Below, in pieces: positions 1-8,623 of a DNA stretch of 64,000 nt (the stretch's first letter is position 1; every line of letters begins with the position of its first letter). The DNA comes from Microbacterium sp. NC79 (GTDB lineage: Bacteria > Actinomycetota > Actinomycetes > Actinomycetales > Microbacteriaceae). The notes beneath the pieces are model-generated. The model was given only the letters and a program-made list of their open reading frames with translations, ran no database searches and was not told the DNA's origin. The stretch covers positions 1 to 64,000 of the forward strand of contig NZ_JAHQYI010000001.1 in the NCBI RefSeq assembly GCF_019061125.1, read 5' to 3'. A program made the translations under genes and the position numbers.

Positions 1-62
1 TTTTTTTTTTTTTTTTTTTTTTGTGGGGGGGGGGGGGGCCCCCCCCCCCCCCCCCCCCCCCC
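1..62. other. Homopolymer edge, probable sequencing or assembly artefact
   Basis: The window opens with 22 T, then G, T, 14 G (25-38) and 24 C (39-62), followed at once by ordinary high-GC coding-type sequence. Three stacked pure homopolymers are not typical of a genome like this one and look like a contig-end artefact. An ORF can be read through the run, but its Gly/Pro-rich N-terminus is not a real protein. Confidence 0.85.
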
Positions 63-94
63 ACTACTCAGCCCTCGACAACACGGGAGTTTGC

Positions 95-1099
95 GTGCTG
101 CGAACCATTGGCAAGAGGATCCTTCTCCTCATACCCACCCTTTTCGGACTAAGCCTTCTACTATTTTTCTGGGTCCGCGCCCTTCCAGGCGGACCAGCCG
201 TTGCCCTTCTCGGTGAGAAGGCAACCCCCGAAGCTGTGGAGCGAATCAATGCGCTCTACGGCTTTGACCGCCCCATCTACGAGCAGTACTTCACCTGGAT
301 GGGTCGCCTGTTGCAGGGAGACTTCGGCAACTCGATCGGAACCGGTCGTCCTGTTGTTGAGGAATTTCTCCGTCGCTTCCCTGCGACCATTGAACTTTCC
401 GTCCTCGCCCTGATTTTTGCCGTTGGCATTGGTGTGCCGCTCGGCTACTGGGCGGCTCGCCGCCACGGCAAGATGAGTGATCACGCCGCCGTGATCTTCA
501 GCCTTGTTGGCATCACGATCCCGGTCTTCTTCCTGGCCTTCATGTTGAAGTACGTCTTCGCCGTACAGCTGGGCTGGTTGCCCAGTGATGGCAGACAGAA
601 TCCGCGCATCAACGCAACGCACGTCACGGGCTTTTACGTCTGGGATGGCGTCATCACGGGGGAATTTGATGCGGCTTGGGATGCCATATTGCACCTGATT
701 CTGCCGGCGATCGCCCTCGGAACCATTCCGCTCGCCATCATCGTGCGCATCACGCGCGCTTCGGTGCTTGAAGTACAAAACGCCGACTACGTTCGCACGG
801 GGCGCGCGAAGGGTATCGCTACCAGCACCCTGCGTAACCGCTTCATCATGCGCAACGCCATGCTGCCGGTTGTCACCACGATCGGTCTGCAGACGGGCCT
901 GTTGATCTCCGGCGCAGTCTTGACCGAAACGGTGTTCGCCTTCCCTGGCATTGGTTCTTTCCTCGCGAGAGCCATCTTCACGAGAGACTTCCCTGTTTTG
1001 CAGGGATTCATCATCTTCATTGCCATCGCGTACGCGCTCATCAACCTGCTGGTTGATATCTCGTACAGCCTGATCGATCCGCGCGTGCGCGTTCAGTAA
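95..1099 (+). CDS. ABC transporter permease, DppB/OppB type
   Basis: Inner-membrane permease of a dipeptide/oligopeptide/nickel-type ABC importer (BPD_transp_1), 334 residues from GTG 95. The protein starts MLRTIGKRILLLIPTLFGL, with a first membrane helix at about residues 8-28, and has five further hydrophobic helices. The loop near residues 230-260 (YVRTGRAKGI...RNAMLPV) matches the EAA region that docks on the ATPase. I chose GTG 95 because GGGAG lies 5 nt upstream (85-89) and the family usually begins this way; the longer frame runs into the homopolymer artefact. The next permease starts 11 nt downstream. The substrate-binding protein gene should lie to the left, outside the window, so the substrate is unknown. 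Confidence 0.9.
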   Translation: MLRTIGKRILLLIPTLFGLSLLLFFWVRALPGGPAVALLGEKATPEAVERINALYGFDRPIYEQYFTWMGRLLQGDFGNSIGTGRPVVEEFLRRFPATIELSVLALIFAVGIGVPLGYWAARRHGKMSDHAAVIFSLVGITIPVFFLAFMLKYVFAVQLGWLPSDGRQNPRINATHVTGFYVWDGVITGEFDAAWDAILHLILPAIALGTIPLAIIVRITRASVLEVQNADYVRTGRAKGIATSTLRNRFIMRNAMLPVVTTIGLQTGLLISGAVLTETVFAFPGIGSFLARAIFTRDFPVLQGFIIFIAIAYALINLLVDISYSLIDPRVRVQ

Positions 1100-1110
1100 G
1101 GAGGCTCGAC

Positions 1111-2076
1111 ATGACTAACGCACTTCCTCCGCACCTGGGCGGCGAGCCCGAGGCATCGACCGGCCTGCCGGAGACCGTTGCCGTTTCCACGTCAGCGAAA
1201 GAACGCACAGGCGGCTTCTGGCAAGACACGTTCCGTCGTTTGCGCCACAACCCGGTTGCCTGGATTGGCGCCGCCATCGTCTTGATCTTCGTGATCATCG
1301 CGGCTTTGGCTCCGTGGCTGGCTCCGTACCCGGAGACGGCACTGCCGGGCGCGAAGAACATCACGCCCACGCACATCCCCGGCCCTGGTGAGATTCCAGA
1401 GTTCCCGCTTGGCCTTGACCGCTTCGGTGGCGACGTGCTCTCCAAACTCATTTGGGGTGCACGTGCGTCGCTGATGATCGGTGTCATTTCGACAGCGTTC
1501 GGTCTGCTCGGTGGCCTACTGCTCGGCTTCCTTGCCGGCATGTTCGGCGGCTGGGTTGACAACGTGCTGATGCGCTTCGTTGACATTCTGCTGTCGGTTC
1601 CGAACCTGCTGCTGGCTGTTTCGATCGCTGCGATTCTTGGCCAGAGCCAATTCGCCGTGATGATCGCCATCGGTGCCAGCCAAGTGCCGATCTTCGCCCG
1701 ATTGCTGCGTGCATCCATGCTCCAGCAGCGTTCGAGCGACTACGTGCTGTCAGCGCAGACGCTCGGTCTTGGCCGTGGCCGCATCACGATGAGCCACGTG
1801 CTGCCAAACTCCGTCGGACCTGTCATCGTGCAGGGCACGCTGTCGCTCGCGACGGCCGTGATCGACGCCGCCGCGCTGAGCTTCCTCGGTCTCGGTGGCG
1901 GTCGCCCAGAGACGGCTGAGTGGGGTCGCATGCTCACCTACGCTCAGGCTGAACTTGCCATCGCGCCACAGCTCGCGTTCTTGCCCGGTATCTGTATCGC
2001 CATCACGGCGCTCGGTTTCACCCTGTTCGGTGAATCCTTGCGTGAGGCGATGGACCCCCGCACCCGCGCGCGATAG
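1111..2076 (+). CDS. ABC transporter permease, DppC/OppC type
   Basis: Second permease of the importer, 321 residues, paired with the upstream DppB-type gene. A polar N-terminal tail of about 45 residues precedes the first helix (AWIGAAIVLIFVIIAALAPWLAPY), as is usual for DppC/OppC. The EAA-type loop is near residues 205-240 (DYVLSAQTLGLGRGRI...HVLPNSVGPVIVQ). The ATG follows AAGGAGG with a 6-nt spacer, and the coding sequence ends 20 nt before the start of the ATPase gene, so the three genes form one operon. Substrate specificity cannot be read from the permeases. Confidence 0.92.
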   Translation: MTNALPPHLGGEPEASTGLPETVAVSTSAKERTGGFWQDTFRRLRHNPVAWIGAAIVLIFVIIAALAPWLAPYPETALPGAKNITPTHIPGPGEIPEFPLGLDRFGGDVLSKLIWGARASLMIGVISTAFGLLGGLLLGFLAGMFGGWVDNVLMRFVDILLSVPNLLLAVSIAAILGQSQFAVMIAIGASQVPIFARLLRASMLQQRSSDYVLSAQTLGLGRGRITMSHVLPNSVGPVIVQGTLSLATAVIDAAALSFLGLGGGRPETAEWGRMLTYAQAELAIAPQLAFLPGICIAITALGFTLFGESLREAMDPRTRAR

Positions 2077-2096
2077 ACGACGAAAGGATGGAACGT

Positions 2097-3797
2097 ATGA
2101 CGAATCCCCATCACGGAGATGCCGCCAGCCCGCTGCTGATTGTGCGCGATCTTGCGGTCGACTTCCAAACCACCGATGGCGTTGTACACGCCGTTGAAGG
2201 CGTCGACATTGAGGTCTACCCGGGTGAAACCGTCGCGATTGTTGGTGAGTCGGGATCGGGTAAATCGACGACGGCGATGGCCGTTATTGGGTTGCTTGCC
2301 AAGGGCGGAACCGTTGCCAACGGCAGCATCACATTTGACGGCCGCGAACTGGTCGGGTTGAGCGAAAACGAGCTCCGCAAGGTGCGCGGCAATCAGATCG
2401 GCATGGTTCCGCAAGACCCGATGTCGAACCTGAATCCGGTCGCCAAGATCGGAACGCAAATCGCCGAGACGCTGCTCGCGCACGGTCAGGCCACGCGCCA
2501 CAACGTGAACGAGCGGGTTGTCGAGACGTTGACCGCGGCGGGCCTGCCTGATGCGGAACGGCGTGCGAAGCAGTACCCGCACGAGTTCTCCGGCGGTATG
2601 CGCCAGCGCGCACTGATCGCGATCGGTCTTGCTTGCCAGCCGCGTCTGCTCATTGCCGATGAGCCGACCAGCGCCCTCGATGTGACCGTGCAGCGCACAA
2701 TCCTCGATCAGATTGCGACCATGACGCAGGAGATCGGAACCAGTGTGCTGCTGATTACGCACGACCTCGGGTTGGCGGCAGAACGTGCCGCCCGCGTCGT
2801 TGTGATGCACCGCGGACGCGTCGTCGAGCAGGGCCCGGCGCAAGACATTCTGAACAACCCGCAACACCCGTACACGCAGGCGCTCGTGAAGGCCGCCCCG
2901 TCGGTTGCAGCCGCGCGGCTCCAGCCGCAGGCTTTTGTCACCGAGCGTCCTGCGGATGCCACAGCTCATGGTTCCGCAGCCGATGGTTCCGCCCCCGAGG
3001 CGAAGCCGGTCGACAACATTGTCGAGATTGAGGGTCTGACCAAGGTCTACCCGAAGCGCGGTAGCAAGGAAGACTTCTACGCCGTGAAGGATGTGTCGCT
3101 CGCGATTCCGCGCGGCGAGACGGTGGCGATTGTGGGTGAGTCGGGGTCGGGTAAGACCACGACAGCGCGCATGCTGCTGAAGGTGATCGAGCCGACCGCG
3201 GGCGTCATGCGCTTTGATGGCCAGGATGTCGCGCAGTTGAAGGGCAAGGAGCTGCGGTCGTTCCGCCAGAAGGTGCAGCCGATTTTCCAAGACCCGTACT
3301 CGAGCCTGAATCCGATGTTCACGATCGAGCGCATCATCGCTGAGCCGTTGGAGTTCTATAAGCGCGGTAACGCGTCAGCGCGTCGCACGAAGGTGCGCGA
3401 GCTGATGGAGGCCGTGGCGCTGCCGACGTCGATGCTGCACCGCTACCCGTCTGAGCTTTCCGGCGGACAGCGTCAGCGCGTCGCGATCGCGCGGTCGCTG
3501 GCGCTGGATCCGGAGCTCATCGTGTGTGATGAGCCGGTATCGGCGCTTGACGTGCTGGTGCAGGATCAGATTCTGACGCTGCTCGGCGACCTGCAGCGTG
3601 AGCGCGGCCTCAGCTACCTGTTCATTTCGCACGACCTCGCGGTCGTGCGTTTGATCAGCGACTACGTGTGCGTCATGAAAGACGGCGAACTGGTCGAGGC
3701 GGCGTCGTCTGAGGAGATCTTCACCAACCCGCGCGACCCGTACACCCGTCGTCTGTTGGCATCGATCCCCGGCAACGAGCTGAAGATCGCGTCATAG
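2097..3797 (+). CDS. Fused dual ATP-binding protein of a peptide-type ABC importer (DppD-DppF fusion)
   Basis: Two complete ATPase domains in one chain of 566 residues power the importer at the cytoplasmic face. The first half has Walker [10 protein letters not shown] (about residues 50-58), signature FSGGMRQRA and Walker B LLIADEPTSALD. The second half has Walker A GESGSGKTT (about 350), signature LSGGQRQRV and Walker B LIVCDEPVSALD. Each half ends with the peptide-importer motif NPQHPYTQAL or NPRDPYTRRL. The halves are joined by a Pro/Ala-rich linker with two GGTTCC motifs (2967, 2983). ATG 2097 is preferred over ATG 2088 because AAAGGA (2083-2088) lies 8 nt upstream of it. Such fusions are common in Actinobacteria. 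Confidence 0.92.
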   Translation: MTNPHHGDAASPLLIVRDLAVDFQTTDGVVHAVEGVDIEVYPGETVAIVGESGSGKSTTAMAVIGLLAKGGTVANGSITFDGRELVGLSENELRKVRGNQIGMVPQDPMSNLNPVAKIGTQIAETLLAHGQATRHNVNERVVETLTAAGLPDAERRAKQYPHEFSGGMRQRALIAIGLACQPRLLIADEPTSALDVTVQRTILDQIATMTQEIGTSVLLITHDLGLAAERAARVVVMHRGRVVEQGPAQDILNNPQHPYTQALVKAAPSVAAARLQPQAFVTERPADATAHGSAADGSAPEAKPVDNIVEIEGLTKVYPKRGSKEDFYAVKDVSLAIPRGETVAIVGESGSGKTTTARMLLKVIEPTAGVMRFDGQDVAQLKGKELRSFRQKVQPIFQDPYSSLNPMFTIERIIAEPLEFYKRGNASARRTKVRELMEAVALPTSMLHRYPSELSGGQRQRVAIARSLALDPELIVCDEPVSALDVLVQDQILTLLGDLQRERGLSYLFISHDLAVVRLISDYVCVMKDGELVEAASSEEIFTNPRDPYTRRLLASIPGNELKIAS

Positions 3798-4005
3798 CCC
3801 CGGCCTGTTTCGACCCGCGGGGGCCGGAATCTTTTCAGGTTCCGGCGCCCCGCGGGCGTACGGTGAGGGAGACCGGATCTGGCGCCATGCGCCGCCGACT
3901 GCGCGTTATGCAACAACGCCGCGCCCCGATGCCCGTAAACATCACGAATCTTGGCGACATAACGTCATTTGCGCGACATAACGTCGCGGTAGCCGCAGCT
4001 GCTGG

Positions 4006-4662
4006 CTACACCAGCCGGAAGCCAGCGCCGCGAACGGTCTCGATGCGATCAGACCCGATCTTCTGTCGTAGGTAGCCGACATACACGTCGGCGACGTTGG
4101 ATCCCGGGTCAAAGTCGTAACCCCACACGCGGCTCAGCAGCTGTTCGCGGCTGAGCACCTGGCCGGCGTGGCGGATGAACTCCTCGGCGAGGGCAAACTC
4201 GCGCGCCGACAGCTCGACCGACGTCTCCCCCACGTGCACCCGTCGCGTGCGCACATCGAGCGTGAGGTCACGGTGCGAAAGCTCCTGCGTCACGACCTGA
4301 TCCTGGTTCCGCATCCGCAGCCGAATGCGCGCAAGCAGCTCATCGAAGCGGAACGGCTTGCCGAGATAGTCATCGGCGCCCGCTTCGAGGCCTGCCACCG
4401 TGTCATGCAGCTCGACGCGTGCGGTGAGCATGATCACCGGAATGCGGTTGCCGGAACCACGCAGCTCGTCAAGAACAGCGAAGCCATCTTTGCCCGGCAT
4501 ATTGATGTCGAGCACCAGCAGATCAAACTCCCCGGTCTGGGCGAGCGCGAGCGCGTCGAAACCGTTCGTCGCGACCTGCGTGGCAAAGCCCGCCGCCCGC
4601 AATCCCTTGCTGATGAATCCGGAGATTCGCTCTTCGTCATCGGCGATGAGAATCGACGCCAT
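4006..4662 (-). CDS. Response regulator, OmpR/PhoB family
   Basis: Two-component transcription regulator, 218 residues. The receiver domain (1-115) has the acidic pair D8/D9, phospho-acceptor D52 (LVLDINMPG), T80 and K102 (LGKPF). The C-terminal winged helix (about 125-215) ends VRGAGFRLV, typical of PhoB-type effectors. ATG 4662 is chosen because GAAAGGA lies 6 nt upstream; the longer frame is the antisense of the kinase gene end. It overlaps the kinase gene by 26 nt, so kinase and regulator are translationally linked. Its targets may include the two small anchored-protein genes downstream on the other strand, since a shared ATAAGAAC motif precedes the kinase and the first of them. Confidence 0.92.
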   Translation of the reverse strand: MASILIADDEERISGFISKGLRAAGFATQVATNGFDALALAQTGEFDLLVLDINMPGKDGFAVLDELRGSGNRIPVIMLTARVELHDTVAGLEAGADDYLGKPFRFDELLARIRLRMRNQDQVVTQELSHRDLTLDVRTRRVHVGETSVELSAREFALAEEFIRHAGQVLSREQLLSRVWGYDFDPGSNVADVYVGYLRQKIGSDRIETVRGAGFRLV

Positions 4663-6121
4663 GGGGAGTCCTTTCGTGATTCGCCTGCGCAATGCGCGGC
4701 AAAGACAGGTAGAAGAGGGAGCCGGAACCGGAGGGCGGGTCGGTGACGCCTGCGGTGCCACCATGGGCGCGAGCGATCACGTCGACAATGTTCAGGCCGA
4801 GTCCGCTGCCGCCCGATTCGGAGCGGGAGAAGCGTTCAAAGATCGTGTCGCGAATCTCGGGAGGCACACCGGAACCATGATCGCGCACCCAGAGGTACAC
4901 CGTGTCACCCTGCACCGTGCTGCCGATCTCCAGCTGGCCGCCGCCGTGCGTGACGCCGTTCTGCGCAAGTTGTAGCAACGCCTGCGTGATGCGGGCAGGG
5001 TCAACAGGGAAGACAACGTCGGCAATCGGCCCCGCCGAAACCGTTGCCCCGTCAATACCCTCCGCCTTGCGGATGATCTGGTGCATCAGGTCGCCGGCGT
5101 CCGTAGCGACGGGAGAAATCGGTGCGGGGCCGTGCAGGCGTGCCGCCGACGCGAGGTCTTGCACGAGCTGAGCCATCCGGTCCAGCTCGTCGATTGCGAG
5201 GTTCTGAGTGTCACGCACATCGGCGGGGTCGTTCGGATCCATTACCTCGAGGTAGCCGCGCACGATCGTCATCGGCGTCTTCAGCTCGTGACCAACGTCG
5301 CTGACGAGCTGGCGTTGCGAATCCATCGCCGCATCCAGCCGATCCAGCATCGCATTCATGGTTCCGGCCAGCTCAGACACATCATCACTACCGTGCACAG
5401 GCAGACGCTCGCTCAGTGACCGCGCCGAAATTTGCTCCGCCGTGCGGCGCATGTGTCGAAGCGGACGCAACAGGCGTCCGGCGACGATCCACGCGGCACC
5501 CGCCGTCAGCACCAGAACAATTCCCGCCGTCACGAGGTACAGCACGGCGAGTTCGTTGATCTCCTGAAGCTCGGCGTTGATGTCGTACACCATTACAAAC
5601 AGCACGGTTTCTGGCGGTGGCGAGCCGGCCAGTGTGATGGGAATTCCGACGTACCGCCACGTCACGCCCTCTTCTGCGTAGGTTCCGCGCCGGGGTTCGT
5701 CGGTGATGGTGGCATTGAGGTGGTCGACGAAGCCGGGTGCGGTGAGCAGGTCAACGTCGAGCGGAACGCCCGGAACCAGGGCGGCACGCCCGTCAACAAT
5801 GCCAGCGGCGCCGGTGTTGTCGTCCGGGCTCATCCGCTGCACGACCGTCTCGAGAGCAGCCGTGGCACTCGGCCACGCCTGCGTGGTTCCGTTGCTCACC
5901 GGCCCTTGCCCCACAATGAAGCGCGCCGATTCGAGGTTTGCCTCGAGGCGCTCGTCGACCTGCGCGAGAATCTTGCCGTGCTCAACGACGTACAGGGTCA
6001 CACCGACCGCGAGCAGCCCGATCGCGGCAACCAGCGTGATCGTTGCCACAATGCGCGTGCGAACGGAGACGATGCGCCGGCGTTTGCCCGGTGTCGCCTC
6101 GGTCGTGCTGGTCGCGCCCAC
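4637..6121 (-). CDS. Sensor histidine kinase
   Basis: Membrane sensor kinase, 494 residues, partner of the overlapping response regulator. Helix 1 is about residues 22-46, an extracellular sensor loop runs to about 190, helix 2 is about 192-216, then HAMP, HisKA with H278 (DVGHELKTPMTIVRGY) and a HATPase domain with G1 (RDHGSGVP) and G2 (GGSGLGLNIV). The usual Asn-rich N box reads LAQNGVTHG. The start is GTG 6121 with no Shine-Dalgarno sequence. A CATACT hexamer ends 6 nt before it, so the gene may be leaderless. The signal it senses cannot be inferred. Confidence 0.9.
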   Translation of the reverse strand: MGATSTTEATPGKRRRIVSVRTRIVATITLVAAIGLLAVGVTLYVVEHGKILAQVDERLEANLESARFIVGQGPVSNGTTQAWPSATAALETVVQRMSPDDNTGAAGIVDGRAALVPGVPLDVDLLTAPGFVDHLNATITDEPRRGTYAEEGVTWRYVGIPITLAGSPPPETVLFVMVYDINAELQEINELAVLYLVTAGIVLVLTAGAAWIVAGRLLRPLRHMRRTAEQISARSLSERLPVHGSDDVSELAGTMNAMLDRLDAAMDSQRQLVSDVGHELKTPMTIVRGYLEVMDPNDPADVRDTQNLAIDELDRMAQLVQDLASAARLHGPAPISPVATDAGDLMHQIIRKAEGIDGATVSAGPIADVVFPVDPARITQALLQLAQNGVTHGGGQLEIGSTVQGDTVYLWVRDHGSGVPPEIRDTIFERFSRSESGGSGLGLNIVDVIARAHGGTAGVTDPPSGSGSLFYLSLPRIAQANHERTPHGVDSHRR

Positions 6122-6165
6122 ACAGCCAGTATGGCGACTTTGTGGCCGGAGATGGGGGCCAGCAT

Positions 6166-6186
6166 AAGAGAGTTCTTATTCTTATC
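6166..6186. promoter_or_regulatory. Candidate response-regulator site upstream of the kinase operon
   Basis: Read on the minus strand, 6179-6168 is ATAAGAACTCTC, flanked by a second TAAGAA unit. The same ATAAGAAC followed by CTCTC recurs at 7325-7338, upstream of the first small anchored-protein gene. It lies between the divergent kinase and APH-type genes. The sharing is seen directly; binding by the adjacent regulator is inference. Confidence 0.35.
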
Positions 6187-6218
6187 GCGGACTTATCCGG
6201 GCATGGTCAACTGGTGTC

Positions 6219-7328
6219 ATGACACACGTGAGTGCCGAAGCTGCGCTGCTGCGCGACGCGCTGGAGATTGACTCTGCGGAGGAGTTCTCACGCGAGCCGC
6301 TTGGCAACGGAACCGTGGCCGGCTTTCACGTGCAGGATGGCGATCGCACGGTGGCGCTGTACGTTGACACGTCCGGCATCGCGGTCGAGGCGGAGACGGG
6401 GCTTGCGCAAGACGGTGTCGGTCGAATTTGGACGCACCCCGCCGACCCGCACTTGCCTGCCCTTGCCACCGCAGCTTTTGGTTCCGCCGCTCAAACCCTG
6501 TTGGCGCGGCTCGGCATTGACGGTGTTGAAGCGCCCGAGATGGTTGCGTACCGGCCAGGGCGTCGTGCAGTGCTGACGGTTATGACCGGTGAGGGGCCGC
6601 TGTGGATCAAGATCGTGCGGCCACGCCACGTGGAACGAATCGTCGCGGCGCATCGCGCCCTGCGTGATTCAGGTGTGGCCGTGCCGAAGGTGCGGGCGTG
6701 GTCGCCGACTGGGCTGTTGGTGATTGACCAGGCCGAGGGCACTCCCGCGACGCATGCTGACTGGACTCCCGCCGGGCTGGTTGACGCCGTTGAGCGCGTG
6801 CGTGTGGCCATCGGCGCGACCCCGACCGATCAGCGCACCCGCAGTGCCGCGCTGACGCGAGTTGATTGGTATGCCGATCGGCTGGCATCGTTGGACGCTG
6901 TGTTTGGTGAACGGGCGTCAGCGCTGCGCGCGGTGTTGGCGACGACGCCAGCGTCTCGCGAGACCACGGTGCATGGCGACCTGCACTTCGGACAGCTGTT
7001 TATGAACGCGGATGCTTCGGAGATCACCGGTCTCATCGACGTCGACACCCTCGGCCGCGGCGATGCGGCGGAAGACCCGGCAGCATTCGTGTCGCACGCG
7101 GTGGCGTCGTGGGCGCTCGCGGTAGATTCTGCGCCGAGTGCCGTGCGGCGTCTGGCCGATCTGGTTGCCACGGCGGGTGAGCGCTGGGGCAGTGACCCCG
7201 CGGTGGCCGGGCGCACGGCTGCCCAACTGCTCGGACACACCACGAGTGCCCTCGAGAGCGGGCATCGTGAGCGCGCCGAACGGTTGCTGGTCGAGGCCGA
7301 GGCGTGGACGAGTCGCGTAGGAATATAA
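6219..7328 (+). CDS. APH/choline-kinase-family phosphotransferase
   Basis: A 369-residue protein of the aminoglycoside phosphotransferase / choline kinase fold. The catalytic loop HGDLHFGQLF lies near residue 250, followed by the metal-binding LIDVDTLGRGD about 20 residues later. The N-terminal lobe is less conserved. The family phosphorylates aminoglycosides, choline, homoserine and other alcohols, so no substrate is assigned, and resistance should not be assumed. It starts at ATG 6219, divergent from the kinase operon. Its TAA overlaps the candidate operator of the next gene. The short divergent spacer suggests it may share control with the two-component system. Confidence 0.8.
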   Translation: MTHVSAEAALLRDALEIDSAEEFSREPLGNGTVAGFHVQDGDRTVALYVDTSGIAVEAETGLAQDGVGRIWTHPADPHLPALATAAFGSAAQTLLARLGIDGVEAPEMVAYRPGRRAVLTVMTGEGPLWIKIVRPRHVERIVAAHRALRDSGVAVPKVRAWSPTGLLVIDQAEGTPATHADWTPAGLVDAVERVRVAIGATPTDQRTRSAALTRVDWYADRLASLDAVFGERASALRAVLATTPASRETTVHGDLHFGQLFMNADASEITGLIDVDTLGRGDAAEDPAAFVSHAVASWALAVDSAPSAVRRLADLVATAGERWGSDPAVAGRTAAQLLGHTTSALESGHRERAERLLVEAEAWTSRVGI

Positions 7329-7338
7329 GAACACTCTC
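7325..7338. promoter_or_regulatory. Candidate response-regulator site upstream of the small anchored-protein gene
   Basis: ATAAGAAC (7325-7332) followed by ACTCTC (7333-7338) repeats the motif found in inverted orientation at 6168-6179 upstream of the kinase gene. It sits about 70 nt before the ATG at 7408 and partly overlaps the APH-type stop codon. Confidence 0.35.
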
Positions 7339-7407
7339 AAGAATGACTTTCGCGCGGCTTACACCGGGCGGGCATGCTGGGTACAGCTCGAACAAGGGGA
7401 TGAAACG

Positions 7408-7785
7408 ATGGCAGCGAAAAATTGGGTCATGTACGGCGTGAGCGGTGTGCTCGGGCTGGGCGTGCTCGCCGGCGCTGCGTCGCTCGCGGCATCCGCGATG
7501 GAACTCCACACCAACGACGGCAACGTCCTTGATGGCGGTGGCGTCGACGCCGGAACCGTTGTCAAGGTTGATAAGAATGGTTCGACGCAGTCTCCGAAGC
7601 CGACGCCTTCTGTAACGCCGTCGCCGTCCGTGACACCGACGCCGGGCGCGGGCACGGGCGGTCCGGCCCCCGCTCCCCCCGCACCAGCGCCCCCGGCACC
7701 GGCACCCGCGCCCCCGGCGCCCGCGCCGGTTCCAGTCGACCCGGCCAGCCCGATTTCGGTACCGTCCGCCGACAGCGTCGACTAG
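7408..7785 (+). CDS. Small anchored Pro/Ala-rich protein, paralogue 1
   Basis: A 125-residue protein of unknown function. The N-terminus MAAKNWVMYGVSGVLGLGVL is followed by an Ala-rich stretch and makes one signal-anchor helix (about residues 8-30). The rest is a low-complexity tail of Ser/Thr/Pro and then Ala-Pro repeats (about 62-115), likely extracytoplasmic and possibly wall-spanning. AAGGGGATG precedes the ATG. It is a paralogue of the protein at 8073-8618: both share an N-terminus of the form K-x-W-(x)-YGV-(x)-G-(x2)-GLG and both end in low-complexity tails. Proximity to the two-component system and the shared upstream motif suggest it may be a target of that system (inference). Confidence 0.75.
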   Translation: MAAKNWVMYGVSGVLGLGVLAGAASLAASAMELHTNDGNVLDGGGVDAGTVVKVDKNGSTQSPKPTPSVTPSPSVTPTPGAGTGGPAPAPPAPAPPAPAPAPPAPAPVPVDPASPISVPSADSVD

Positions 7786-7790
7786 GTGAC

Positions 7791-7817
7791 AAGACCCCGG
7801 TTCGCCGGGGTCTTTTC
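7791..7817 (+). terminator. Rho-independent terminator
   Basis: A perfect 10-bp stem, AAGACCCCGG (7791-7800) with CCGGGGTCTT (7805-7814), a TTCG tetraloop and a T-rich tail, 5 nt after the stop codon. Confidence 0.93.
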
Positions 7818-7964
7818 TTTTGCCGCGAAGCTCCACGGGGGTGGATTTCGATGAATCTCACAGTTTCTTGCATAAGTTTTCACGCCCGTGGGATGTGATA
7901 GATCCCCGTGATTCCGCGGAATTTCGGGCCCGATACGCGTCTACCTAAGGTCTCAGATGAAAAC

Positions 7965-7993
7965 TTAAGGCGCGTCTCACGATTACCTATGAT
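7965..7993 (+). promoter_or_regulatory. Probable promoter of the second small anchored-protein gene
   Basis: TTAAGG (7965-7970) and TATGAT (7988-7993) are separated by 17 nt, a plausible -35/-10 pair about 80 nt before ATG 8073. A second TAAGG lies 20 nt upstream of the first (7946-7950), so the region could hold direct-repeat binding sites for an OmpR-type regulator. The gap 7786-8072 holds no other gene. Confidence 0.45.
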
Positions 7994-8072
7994 CGCGCTT
8001 AGACCCAGCGGGGAGAGTGGAATCACACAGCAAGGGACAGGGCCGAAAAGCCCGCAAGCAAGGAGATAGACA

Positions 8073-8618
8073 ATGAACAAGAAGAAGTGGATCGCCTACG
8101 GCGTCACGGGCATCGTCGGACTCGGCCTGATCGCCGGCGGCGCCAGCGCAACGGCAGCATCGATGAGCCTGAACGACGATGACGGTCAGCAGATTCCTGG
8201 CGTTGACGTTCCCCAGGGCAAGTCGGTTCTCGATGGCGCGGTTTCCCTGCGCGTCACCGACGGTGCGGCTTCGGTTGTCACCGCGATCAGCGCATCGGTA
8301 TCGGCCACGGTCTCGGCCGCAACGGCCGCATCGGTTGCAACGCCGTCGCCCGTGACCGCCGTTTCGGCCCCGCAGGTTTCCGCCCCGACGGTTGCCTCGC
8401 AGGTTTCGGCTCCGACGGTAGCGTCAGCGCCGGCGCCGTCGCCCGTTTCGGCCCCCACGGTTGCTTCGGTCGCGTCCGCACCCGCACCGTCGGTAGTTTC
8501 GGCGCCGTCGGCACCGGCACCGGCGCCAGTACCAGCACCAGCACCGTCGCCCGTTTCGGCACCGTCGGTCCCGACCCCGGCATCGGCCCCGTCGGTTCCG
8601 TCGGCTGCTTCCAACTGA
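8073..8618 (+). CDS. Small anchored Ala/Ser/Val/Pro-rich protein, paralogue 2
   Basis: A 181-residue protein of unknown function and paralogue of the 7408-7785 product. Its N-terminus MNKKKWIAYGVTGIVGLGLI forms one signal-anchor helix. A short acidic segment follows (SLNDDDGQQIPGVDVP), then about 120 residues of degenerate Val-Ser-Ala-Pro-Thr-Val-Ala repeats, as in a long stalk outside the membrane. An AAGGAGATA ribosome site precedes the ATG by 5 nt. The DNA of the tail is itself repetitive and prone to copy-number change. No enzyme motif is visible. Confidence 0.78.
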   Translation: MNKKKWIAYGVTGIVGLGLIAGGASATAASMSLNDDDGQQIPGVDVPQGKSVLDGAVSLRVTDGAASVVTAISASVSATVSAATAASVATPSPVTAVSAPQVSAPTVASQVSAPTVASAPAPSPVSAPTVASVASAPAPSVVSAPSAPAPAPVPAPAPSPVSAPSVPTPASAPSVPSAASN

Positions 8619-8623
8619 AACGT

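Noticed and set aside
23..94. In-frame N-terminal extension of the first permease (Gly/Pro-rich)
   Set aside because: It is encoded by the homopolymer artefact; GTG 95 has its own ribosome site and the usual family N-terminus.
5432..6271. Long plus-strand ORFs opposite the sensor kinase, and similar long ORFs opposite other genes
   Set aside because: These are shadow frames of high-GC coding genes, rich in Arg/His/Ala, and lack any family motif.
6219..7328. Aminoglycoside resistance gene
   Set aside because: Only the general APH/choline kinase fold is visible; nothing shows aminoglycoside specificity.
8073..8618. The repetitive Val-Ser-Ala-Pro region as a CRISPR or DNA repeat array
   Set aside because: Units are degenerate, in frame, without constant spacers, and encode a low-complexity protein tail.
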